A DNA stretch of 64,000 bases from Galdieria partita (taxonomy: Eukaryota > Rhodophyta > Bangiophyceae > Galdieriales > Galdieriaceae): assembly GCA_025991245.1 (NCBI GenBank), contig BQMJ01000006.1, positions 124,001 to 188,000 on the forward strand, given 5' to 3'. Positions 1 to 10,240 of the stretch are shown here, one piece after another. A model generated the notes under the pieces. It worked only from the letters and a program-made list of their open reading frames with translations. It made no database searches and was not told where the DNA came from. How positions within the stretch are numbered: position 1 is the first letter of the stretch; each line of letters opens with the position of its first letter. The translations under genes were made by a program, and so were the position numbers.

Positions 1-201
1 GGAGCCCATTGTACAAATTACCCTCATAGCTATCTCACTGCAGTAAGTATTATGTGTGTTTGGACAACGCCTACAGACTCAATTCATTAGGCTTGTGCTT
101 TAGGAATGAAAAAAGACGATGTTGTAGCATTTTGTAATCGACTCGATGAATGTTTTCAAGAGGCCTATAAGAATTTGGCATTCCATAGAGATGAAACTTA
201 G
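1..201 (+). CDS. SEPSECS: Sep-tRNA:Sec-tRNA synthase (SepSecS), C-terminal end only
   Basis: Last two exons of a gene entering from the left edge. Exon 1-42 joins at an intron (43-90, 48 nt) to 91-201, giving a continuous 66-residue C-terminus that ends in TAG. The peptide contains HCTNYPHSYLTAACALGMK, which matches the C-terminal core of eukaryotic SepSecS (human equivalent SHTNNYPCAYLxAASAIGMK). The acceptor at 90 was preferred over the AG at 102-103 because only it keeps the family frame. In known biology the PLP enzyme converts O-phosphoseryl-tRNA(Sec) to selenocysteinyl-tRNA(Sec) using selenophosphate, so the alga probably makes selenoproteins. The short tail after the core lacks the acidic extension of the human protein. 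The stop lies 35 bp from the convergent NPRL3 stop. Confidence 0.82.
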
Positions 202-236
202 AATATTCAAGGATAGAGCATTTTATGTGGTACTGT

Positions 237-1618
237 TTATATTCTATCTATAACTTGCATGAATTCCAAAATAGCAATATATCTACACACAACTCTTTCG
301 AATTTGGAATCAAAACAACTTAAAATCTGAGCTATTGTATATCCTTTGGACAACATTTGTAATACACGGAATGATTCTCTGAATCATGACAGTTATAAAC
401 ATGTTACATGAAATCTTTGTTCACTTACTCAATAGTAAGTAGGTCAATAAGCAAAGTGTCATGTATTTTAGATATTTTACTCCACAAATTCTCCACTCTA
501 TTCTTTGCAGTTTCGTGAACAAGAAAATGCAAACTCTTCTTCAACACTCCAACGTATTCTGTCATGTGATGTGCTCTACCCTTTTGTATGGCTTCGATAA
601 TGAAACTCTTGTCAAAATCAATCATACAATTTCTAACAATCTCTATCAAACTTGAAAATTTTAGCAGTTTATGTATTCTTTTCAATTCCATGGACCTTGT
701 GATACTTACCATTTGCTCGGATCCCATAAGCGAAACAAAAGAGATAATATCTTTGCATACGGGAAATAAAACATGTCATCGATAGACTTTTCAGATGAAA
801 TAAAAAAGCACAAACTATATTCATTCCAATTATAGTCCTCTGAAAGATACTGTCGATGGATATTCACTTCAAGATATCTATTGACCAAAATCTTTCCAGG
901 AATCTCACATACAACACAAGTTAGTGCACTCTTTAATATATTTTCCAAATCTCCTAGGAATAACGATCTCAGTTAAAGATCAGTCAATGAATCTAAATCG
1001 ACTTACTTTCTTCTCCTGAGGGTAGAATGGACTGTCGAGTAACATAGCCACAACGAATTTCTTCCAACGCCAAAGATCGTGCGATAAGAGAAACTATGCG
1101 TTGAGCTGAAGCTATCCATCCGTGCGTCACCATTCCTCTATAATACATGCCTACCTAAATAACAAAATATTAATAAAATAAAGGTTCAATAGATAAATGT
1201 ACCAACAGTCAAATTATGATACACTGGTTTTCTTCTGTTCTGCTCCACTTCCAACCCACAAGAATACCAAATGTAGTTAGTAAATCCTACAGAGCTTGAT
1301 AAACTTTTTCCACATAACGCAGCTTTTGAAAAGGGTAATTCCATAAATGCAGCAAGTTCGGGGCATCTGTCTTTGCCAGAGTTGCTGAAACGCAGTAGAG
1401 GTTGCAGCTTAAAGGAAGAAAGGGAATCAACTCCGTCTAGAATAGAGTTTGGCGACACTTCACATTCCAACTAGCATAACAGCATAAAAAGAGATTGAAT
1501 AAGCTCTTGAGTAAGTGAGGCATATACGTACATAGCAAATAACACGGGCTTTTTCAGCAAACGGCACAGCCATGATAAACATAGCACATGGAGATTGGTA
1601 ACTGACATTGTTGTCCAT
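237..1618 (-). CDS. NPRL3: NPRL3-like GATOR1 subunit (nitrogen permease regulator 3)
   Basis: Six exons on the minus strand: 1618-1532, 1470-1203, 1150-1007, 953-710, 650-429, 378-237. They sum to 1107 nt, or 368 residues plus TAA, with all phases consistent. The order of motifs follows NPRL3: an N-terminal strand region (CAMFIMAVPFAEKARVICY), an ALCGKSL segment matching MCGQKFEL, then a longin-like block ending LALEEIRCGYVTRQ (human HEERRCQYLTRE), then KILVNRYLEVNIH (human VRLHINSWLEVSF) and SSEKS. GATOR1 inhibits TORC1 under amino-acid shortage at the lysosome or vacuole. The protein is shorter than human NPRL3 (about 569 aa), mainly in the middle and C-terminal region. Start at 1618 is the first Met of the conserved block; it sits 138 bp from the divergent trehalose synthase start, suggesting a shared promoter. 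Family call moderately sure; NPRL2 is the alternative. Confidence 0.7.
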
Positions 1619-1756
1619 GAAGATGGATTGTTGTTCTAAAACAGGAAATGGTTGTAGAAGAAAGCTTTGTGTTGTAACTCATTCGTGAAGAGTAGCACTG
1701 AAAACTGTTTTATTTTCATATACAGTGCGTGTTCTATATTATCTGTCCTTGGAGAT

Positions 1757-4700
1757 ATGTCGGGAAAGGAAGAAGACTATGTTTGCAGAAGAGATACGTA
1801 TTCTACGAGCTCCGCAGATTTCGAATACGCTTCGGAGAATGAAGTAGAAGAACAAACTGTTCAAGAAACCTTGCCTAGGAAAGTGCGGAATATGTCTTTC
1901 AAGTCTACTTCACACGAAAGATCAGATGGTTCTGAAGGTTTATCCTCTTCGCCTGAGAGTCCGGTAACCGCGGAAACTCAAGAGTTGCAGAAACAAAGAA
2001 GAGAAATGAGTCCCAAAGCAGCCCAAGAAGAGATATTGGCGCAAATTCAAAGACTTCAATTGAAGTTGACAGAATTACGTGACGTGGAGAACGCCAGTTC
2101 CGTTGGAAGCCATCATAGTCAACTGAATAGCTCGAGTTCAGGTTATTCTTTGCATCGACCTAACTTGGAGGTTTCTGTAAGAGATACTAGTTTTCAACAA
2201 ACTGGAACTGGAGAAAGTATTGTATCTACAAATAGTGCGAAGGTAGGACCCAAACTGTTGGTTGTATCCAATCGGCTTCCTGTGACAGTTACAAAAGATA
2301 ATAGCGGAGCTTATCATTTCAATATGAGTTCGGGAGGTTTGGTTTCTGCTCTCAAAGGTGTGAAATCTTTGATGCCTTTTCTTTGGATTGGATGGCCAGG
2401 AACTGAAATCGACCCTAATGAAAGAGACTATGTCCGTAACAAGTTAAGAGAAGATTATTCTTGTTTTCCAGTTTTCATTACGGATGAACAAGCAAACTTG
2501 TACTACAATGGCTTTTGTAACGATGTCTTATGGCCTTTATTTCATTATGTACCTTTGCCTATTGTTTCCTCAGATGGCGAAAGGAAGTTTGATTTTAAAT
2601 ATTGGCAAGCTTATTCTGCTGCTAATTATCGATTCGCAGAGGCTGTTTTGCAAGTTTATCAGGATGTAAGTATATGTTGCAATTTAGTAAAATTCTGAGT
2701 TTTTCTGTTGTATACAGGGTGACTATATTTGGGTTCAAGATTATCATTTATTATTGTTGCCTTCTCTTTTAAGAAGACGACTGAGAGACGTGAAGATTGG
2801 TTTCTTTCTTCATATACCTTTTCCAACGAGTGAAGTTTATCGTATCATACCTGTTAGAAAGGAACTCTTACAAGGAGTATTGGCTGCTGATTTGATTGGA
2901 TTTCATACCTACGATTATGCACGACATTTTTTATCAGTATGTACTAGAATTCTAGGATTGGAATCCTCGCCAAAGGGAGTCAATTATCATAGTCACTTTG
3001 CACATGTGGGTATATTTCCTATAGGTATCGATCCAAACACCTTTCATCGTGCTTTGGAAGACTCCAACGTTCAACAACGTATACAAGAATTGCATGAAAG
3101 ATTTATGGGCAAAAAGGTATTATTAGGTGTTGATCGTTTGGACTACATTAAAGGCGTTCCTCATAAACTTTTGGCACTGGAATGGCTTTTGACAAAATAT
3201 TCAGAGTGGATGCATAAAGTATGTGAAACATTAAAGTGAAAAGTGGTGGCTAAGCACTTGTATAGGTGGTCCTAGTTCAGATTGCAGTTCCTACACGTAC
3301 TGAAATTGAAGAATATAAAAAACTCTCAAGTCAAACCAATGAATTGGTTGGTAGAATCAATGGCAAATTCGGTACTGTGGATCATTCTCCTATCATGTTT
3401 ATCAATCAGAGTCTTGTGTTTGAAGAACTGGTAGCCTTGTATACAGTCGCAGTAAGTTGGAATTCAGAGAAAGAATTTCAGCTCAATATTTACTACGAAT
3501 GTTAGGATGTTGCTATTGTATCTTCAGTTCGAGATGGAATGAATTTGGTATCTTATGAGTTTGTCATGTGTCAACAAGCAAACAAAGGAGTTCTTATACT
3601 TTCGGAGTTTGCAGGGTCGGCACAGTCCTTATCCGGTGCCATAAGAGTGAATCCTTGGAATATTGAAGAATTGGCCAATGCAATATATGAAGCCATTTCT
3701 ATGCCTCGTCGAGAAAGGGAAATCAAACATTGGAAACTGTATCGGTAAGTATGCCAAAACGTTTCGAATTTGTGCATCACTCACCAGTTGTATTTCTTCC
3801 AGTTATGTTACTACTCATACTGCAGAATATTGGGCCAAGTCGTTCTTTCAAGAATTAGACAATGTCGTGAAACACAGAGATGAACTGCGTTTATCGCTTC
3901 CTTTGCTCAACTTAAAGTCAGTAACAAAGCGAATGTCGAATGCACGAGCAAGAATGTTTCTGTTGGAGTACGAAGGTACGTGTATGATGAGATTTTGGGT
4001 GAGAGCAATAATAATTGGAAAAATGATTACTTGGTTAGGAAGTTTATGTCATCCCAAGTCCTTAGCAGAATTGAATAATCCTACAACTACGCATATTAAA
4101 ATTTTGACGCGACTTTGTTCGGATCCTCGAAATATTGTTGTCATTATTTCAGGTCGAAGCAAAACTATATTGGATAATTGGTTTGGGTAAGCTTTCTATT
4201 TTAGCAGTTGACAACAAAGCTTATTGGAAAAATAGAAATTATCCAATGGGGTTGATTGCAGAAAATGGCTGTGATTTAAAAGTAAATGGCGGTGCTGAGT
4301 GGCGATGTCTCGTATCCTCCTCAGAAACTGAATGGAGAGAAGAATTGCTTCCTGTATTGCAATATTTTACGGAAAGAACTCCTGGTGCATATATCGAGCG
4401 AAAGAAACATTCCGTAACTTGGCATTTTCGAGATGCTGACCCAGAATTTGGTTCTTGGCAAGCAAATGAATTACAATTGCATTTGGCTGAACTTTGCAGC
4501 AATTTGCCAGTAAGTTTTCATCTGAATATACCAAAATACTCATGGTCTGGTGTTAGGTTGAAGTCAATTCCGGTCCGAAACATTTAGAGTTGCGTCCAAA
4601 GGGAGTCAGCCGTTCAACAACAGTGGAACAATTATTCTCCATATTGCGTGATGAAAAGCGAACGATGATAGATTTCTGTTTCTGTCTTGGAGTAGACCGT

Positions 4701-4991
4701 TCTTCGGAAGATTTATTCAACTTAATACATAGCTTGAAAGACAAAGTCACCAATGACATGAATTTCTCGCCGACGATGGATAGTATTTGTTGTGCAGTTG
4801 GTTTACAGTCAACTAATGCAGATGCTTACATTCAAGATGTTGATGGAGCTTTGGCAGCTATTAGAGAATTGTCTAGTCATACATCAACAATAACTGTAGA
4901 TAGCCATCTGAGGGCTCATACAAACGCTTTGAGTCATGTACATAAACCACGAAGACGATCTAGTATCAGGAATCAACAATCTCTAGAGTAG
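1757..4991 (+). CDS. TPS: Trehalose-6-phosphate synthase fused to a degenerate phosphatase domain
   Basis: Eight exons (1757-2665, 2718-3218, 3266-3451, 3506-3744, 3803-3975, 4039-4186, 4236-4509, 4557-4991) sum to 2865 nt, 954 aa. Residues 1-165 are Ser/Glu-rich with a short coiled coil. The GT20 domain follows: LLVVSNRLPV, SSGGL, WIGWPG, DYIWVQDYHLLLLP, HIPFP, GVDRLDYIKG and SSVRDGMNLVSYEF, so the UDP-glucose and glucose-6-phosphate contacts look intact. The C-terminal HAD/TPP domain keeps VVIISGR but the nucleophile motif normally DYDGTL reads EYEGSL, and GDDRSDED reads GVDRSSED. Both catalytic aspartates are gone, so the protein probably makes trehalose-6-phosphate and does not dephosphorylate it. 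In-frame ATG at 1757 was chosen because the open frame before it begins without ATG. Intron 3976-4038 (63 nt) is stop-free and in frame. Confidence 0.93.
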
Positions 4992-5020
4992 TCAGACTGA
5001 AAGACTTGATAAACTGACTT

Positions 5021-7193
5021 TTAGGACTCCAGTCGGAAACAGTTGCCTCCATGTTGTAGGAGCCATTCTTCTTTGACTTTCATTATTGTTCTAATATAAG
5101 GCTTGGATGTCCAAATCAATTCATGATAGATCAGGTAACCTTCCTCGTTGGAAGAAAAGCGTCTATGCAACACTGAAGATGGATGTATATCCACCTGCAG
5201 AGGTTCAAAAAGAGTGTAGAAATGATGATCTTTTCCAATCCTTACAGTTTGTCGAAAAAATCCACTAACCAGACATCGACCCAACCTATCTTGCTCACTT
5301 TCCTCCTCAAAGCGAGTTATGAGTGATGAAGATGGATATTTTTGTTGAAAATAGTAGAACAATTGAGATAATTGTTGGTAAATACTATCCGCAGTAGCTA
5401 ACGAACGATAGTTGAGATGATGTTCTTTGCACCACTTGATTCGGTCACATTCAGGAATAGAAAGATAAGACTGAAATACTTGTAACAGAGTAAAATGATC
5501 TCCAAAAGATGAGATAAATTTGTTCCAAACATGAATTGCTGTATCACGACTCTGAAAGGAAACTTGAAGAACTGATTCGGTACTAAGAATGGAACACAAA
5601 GCCAACATGGATGATGAGCAACCTAATGTGAGAGACTCCAGCAAGCTTCTGGAAAGCATCGGTGTCAATGGAAAGAACGCCATTTGCTTTCCAATCATAC
5701 TCAACTTGATGGAAGATTCAAGTGCACCAATTGAAAGCAATACTTCTAACGCATGCTGAAACGATTCCGTCCTAGGCTTATCCAACAACTCGAATTCAAG
5801 TGGATTATCCACTCCCATAGCCATCAGTTGCAAAGTAACTGAAACCAAGTCACTCACCAAAACCTATACAACAATATAAAATAACCGAAAGCAAGTCTAT
5901 GAAACCAAATACCTCCGGAACAGGATGAGAAGGAAGCTTCTCAAAATCACTTTTCGTATATAAACGAAAACATTTGCCGGGATATTCTCTTCCAGCTCGA
6001 CCTGCTCTTTGAAGTGCTTGTGCTTGAGATATAGGAGAAACCCTTAGTGTATCCAAATTTTTCAAATTGGAAACCAGTCGCTGCTTGGAAAATCCACAAT
6101 CTATAACATATCTAATTCCTGGAATTGTAATTGAAGTCTCTGCAATGTTGGTAGCTAAGACTGCCTTGCGATATTGGTTCCGAGAGGGTTTCAATGCAGC
6201 CCTTTGAGCATCTGGTGAAAGTGCAGCGAACAAAGGATATACCCGAAGAGGATATAATGTGTCCTTGTTCTCCGAGAACTTTGTGTCTTCTTCTCTACAT
6301 TTCTTATCTAACAATGATTGATAGTTTTCGAACCTTTCCCTTATCATACGCGCAGCACTTTCAATTTCTTCTTGACCTGTCAGAAATATCAAGATATCAC
6401 CTGGAAACGATTCCTCAACATGTATTTGAAGGCAGGCAACAACTGCAGCTTCCAAATAGTCTTCCAACGGGGTTTTCGTATAGAAAATATCAACTGGATA
6501 TAACCTTCCTTCAATTTCCAATAAAGATATATCAAAGGTTGAAAAAAAGCTTCGCAATTTATCAGTTTCAAAGAAAGCCGACATAATCACCACTTTCAAC
6601 GATCCCCGACGGTTTCTCAGAGCTCTCTTTACAACTCCCAAAACGATGTCTGTCTGTAAAGATCTTTCATGAGCTTCATCAATGAATATCAAGTCATATT
6701 TTAACAGTTTAGGATCTAGTACAGCTTCTCGTAACAACACACCATCTGTGACGTAGCGTAACTTGGTTTCTCTATGCACAAATCTAAACAAAGTGAAGAG
6801 GTATGCAGTTATTGTTACCTACGATGAAGTCATATCGTCAAAGCGAACAACATAACCTATTTGGGAACCCAACGCTAATCCACGCTCTGTACAAACTCTT
6901 TCCGCGACAGAGATGGCGGCCACTCTCCGAGGTTGAGTAGTAACGATGGAACGATATCCTGCGTTGAGAGCTTGCTGTGGAAACTAGAAACAGTTAGAAT
7001 TCCAAGATGGTCACTCAATATTACATACTTGAGTTGTTTTGCCACAACCAGTCTCTCCCAAAACTAATACTACGTCACTCGACTCTAGAGCTTGAAGAAA
7101 ACTCTTCCGTGCGTGATAAGCCGGTAGTTTCTTTACCTGATTCCAAATATGTTGTCGCTGATAGCTTCTCGTTTTGTTTCTCTTATCCATCAT
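5021..7193 (-). CDS. DHX33: DEAH-box RNA helicase, DHX33-like
   Basis: Four exons starting at ATG 7193, with introns near 7029-6986, 6830-6792 (39 nt, GTAGGT donor) and 5912-5864. About 670 aa, the same size as DHX33 (707 aa), with no long N-terminal extension. Motif [11 protein letters not shown], motif II DEAH ([13 protein letters not shown]), motif [10 protein letters not shown], motif [11 protein letters not shown], then the winged-helix/ratchet and OB fold ending [23 protein letters not shown]. The stretch [14 protein letters not shown] and [13 protein letters not shown] aligns best with DHX33, which acts in rRNA transcription and ribosome assembly in the nucleolus. Motif III, normally SAT, reads SAF, which is unusual. 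The stop (TAA, 5021-5023) is 29 bp from the convergent TPS stop. DHX40 or Prp22-type helicases are the alternatives. Confidence 0.88.
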
Positions 7194-8710
7194 CGGATAT
7201 TAAGAATTCTTCACCAATCATACAAAACACCCATACGTCACATCAACCTTTGTCCAAGTTTGATGTTCTCGAATGCTTCTCCAGTAGCAATTCCAGTCTT
7301 AACTATAGAAATGTTATTTGCTCTCATATTTGTTATTTCTTGGGGGCTTCGGTATCCAATTTATTATTTGAGAATGCCTCCTTTTGGAAGCTTTTAGTAT
7401 AACATAAAGAACCCTTCATTTAAAGTTTTCATTAAGAGAAAATTTTCCAATCCTTGCATACTTTGCGATCATTTCATAGTTACAAAGTTTGGAAAGCATT
7501 TGTGTACAATGGAACAACTCGCCAAAGTGTAAGTTGATTGCAAAAAGTTGTTACTGCGTTGTCCTTAAAATAGCTTCCAAGACGTGGGTTGAGAAGAAAC
7601 CTTGGAATGCTTCTCTCGAAAGCTTCGTCTTAGGTTCAAATACACATGGGTTGTGATTTTTACGTTGACGGAGAAACTGACCAAAAGGTCTTCTCCTGAT
7701 TGATTTCCGTAGGAAGCTTATTCTATGAAATTTTCTTCCTTTGTTAGAATCTTCTGTTGGGAAAGGATATCTGTGTGGAAATCAATCACAAGAAGCCCTG
7801 GAGACTGCTACTATTAGAGAGATTTGTCCAGAGAAAGTTGGAAAGCTTTATAAAAAGAGATGAAGTGGTTGGAATTTACAGTTTTACCGGTTTCTAAACA
7901 AAATTGCTACAATTGGAGAATTGGAGGGTTGACTTCAAACATACAATGTGAAACACTAGTAAGATTGATGCATTATCCTTTGGAGCATACTTATCGCAAT
8001 ATTAGCACATGAATGAATTTTATACCAACTTGAACTTGTTGCGTTTCCTTAGTTTCACAGTTGGATGTCTATATCGTAGTTATTCTCTTATTTGAGGCCT
8101 TTAATGATTTGCGACTATTTTGACGATATTTATAAAACTCTGAAGAAAAGTTATTGCCATATCTCTATGGCTATTGAAATTTCAATGAAGTATATTGGTA
8201 CTGAAGTGGCTCTTTTTTTGTCTGTTCGTGAACAGCGCAGTGAAATGAATTGGAAAGAATCTTTTTGACAAGATGGAGATGAATCTTGAAAATTTTTCAT
8301 ACAAGAAGATTTTTGAAGGAATTGAATGAATTTTTCGTACTTCTTCCCTATATTAGAAAATTTGGATCGCCAATAGAAAAATCTCTGTAAAGTTCGAGTA
8401 GGAGCACAAGTACTCGAGAGTAGTCAAAAAGATTCCTCGCAATATAGTGATTGAGCATCTTCCAAATATTATTGTACTTTCAAATAACTCAAGAGAGTTC
8501 TTTCGTGAACTCACAACTAAGGATTTCCTTTTGAGAGGAAGACGGCCCCAACCCAGGCGGGACAGAATGGCCCTGTTTTCAATCCTACTAAAGCATTTCA
8601 AATTTAGTAACGGCATTTGTTTTCATTGGCTATAGTAGAGAGGGAGTAAGTGGCAATTTTCTGAATATCGACCTCTTGCATGATTTTCTAAATAGTATTT
8701 AGAAACGAGG
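7194..8710. other. 1.5-kb gap between divergent genes; unassigned open stretches
   Basis: No gene could be supported. Two stretches look protein-like on the plus strand. Around 7508-7894, a short ATG exon (MEQLAKV) is followed by GTAAGT and a TAG acceptor, then open pieces including KTWVEKKPWNASLESFVLG and, further on, SQEALETATIREICPEK ending in TGA; I could not join these in one frame by plausible introns. Around 8401-8637, an open stretch following a TAG acceptor reads NIIVLSNNSREFFRELTTK and ends in TAG. Either a small multi-exon gene or the remains of one may be here. The rest is AT-rich and must hold promoters for the DHX33-like gene on the left and the PAK gene on the right. Confidence 0.35.
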
Positions 8711-10186
8711 ATGTTTGCAAAATTTTTAAAGGATACCAGCCAAGAATATAAACCGAACACTACAGACAAGACAAAAAAAGGAGAGCATCGCGTTGTGACA
8801 GAAAAGGAGAACGACTCACATACAAGTCCGTTTTCTGTGAGTCTATTGGGCAGTTTCTTTGGACTTTACTAAATATTTGTATACTAATAGGAGTCTAGCA
8901 TTTCGAAAGTCTCGCAAGGCAGCGGTGACGAGAACTTATCAAAGAAGAAAATAGATTTATATCGAGCGGTCATCCGAAAAATTTTTTCGCCTCTTGACAA
9001 TCACGAAGACTCTCGTCTTGCCATTTTAGCTCCCATTAGTTGCCCTTCACAAGTATCTCATAAAGTTCATGTGGAATACGACCCGAATTCTTCAACAGGA
9101 TTCGCTGGATTGCCTCCTCATTGGGAGCAACTTCTTCTGAACGCCGGAATTGGTACTCAAGAAGTCGAACAATATCCCCAAGAAACTGCAGACGTTCTTC
9201 GCTTTCATAACAAACCCAATTTACCTCCTATTGCAACAGATGAAATCTTAGCATCCTCTAATGACCAATACAATGACTTTGACATGTCTCCGGTTTGTTC
9301 CATTATTCTACAACAAGATCCTTACATGTTCTACAAAGACCTGAAGAAAATTGGAGAAGGTGCTTCAGGTTCTGTATACAAGGCGACCTCTTTGGACTGC
9401 CCTCAACATAGAGTAGCAATGAAGAAGGTGAAACTAACTTCCCAAACAGTACATGAAGCAATGGAAACCGAAATCAATATGATGCGCAGCATTCAACATG
9501 ACAATGTAGTTCGATTTTATGAAGCCTACGAGTGGGAAGAATACTTATGGCTTGTAATGGAATTGCTGGAAGGAGGTTCACTTACAGATATTATTTACTT
9601 TCTAATGGAGCACAAATGTTACTTTGAGGAAAAACAAATTGCCTTCATTTGCCAAGAAGTTTTGAAAGGTCTTGAAGGCATACATGCTCTTCGTCGAATA
9701 CATAGAGATGTGAAAAGTGATAATGTACTTACTGACTTTGATGGACACATGAAACTTGCCGACTTTGGCTATTGTGCTCAAATTTCCAGTGAGAAACTTA
9801 AGAGAACGACTGTAGTCGGAACCCCTTATTGGATGGCACCAGAGTTGATTCGCGGAAAGCCTTATGACTTTAAAGTCGATGTATGGAGTTTGGGCATTTT
9901 GGCGTTGGAGTGTGCAGAAGGAGAACCGCCTCTCTTGCATGAAACTCCTCTAAGAGCTATGTTTCTAATTACTACCCGAGGACCACCAGGACTGAAGAAT
10001 CCAGATAAGTGGTCTTGTTTGTTTAGAGACTTTCTACAAAAATGTTTGAGTGTTGACCCTTCCAAAAGAGCATCTATTAAGGAATTGTTACTTCATCCAT
10101 TCTTGAAAACTGCTTGTGATCGCAAAGAAATGGCAAAGTTGATACGTTTGTGTAGAAAGGTTCCAGAACACATTCCATTTATGTAG
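8711..10186 (+). CDS. PAK: p21-activated kinase (PAK/STE20 family)
   Basis: Two exons, 8711-8836 and 8891-10186 (intron 54 nt, GTGAGT donor), 473 aa. The N-terminal part ends in a CRIB/p21-binding motif, ISCPSQVSHKVHVEYD followed by TGFAGLPPHWEQLL, which binds GTP-loaded Rac/Cdc42-type GTPases. The kinase domain has glycine loop IGEGASGSVYKA, Lys in AMKKVKL, catalytic loop HRDVKSDNVL, ADFG, and activation segment TVVGTPYWMAPE, all intact. The frame before residue 100 is reached only through the first exon: a CRIB spanning this join supports the splice. This is a complete, probably active kinase of actin and cell-polarity signalling, shorter than animal PAKs because the N-terminus lacks long proline-rich regions. 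Start is the only in-frame ATG upstream of the intron. Confidence 0.93.
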
Positions 10187-10240
10187 AAACGATAGAATAA
10201 TTGTCTTTTACAACTCGTTCAATTAAATTGTTATAGTTTT

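Noticed and set aside
461-785. Plus-strand ORFs over the NPRL3 gene
   Set aside because: They are shadows of the minus-strand exons with no sensible protein pattern.
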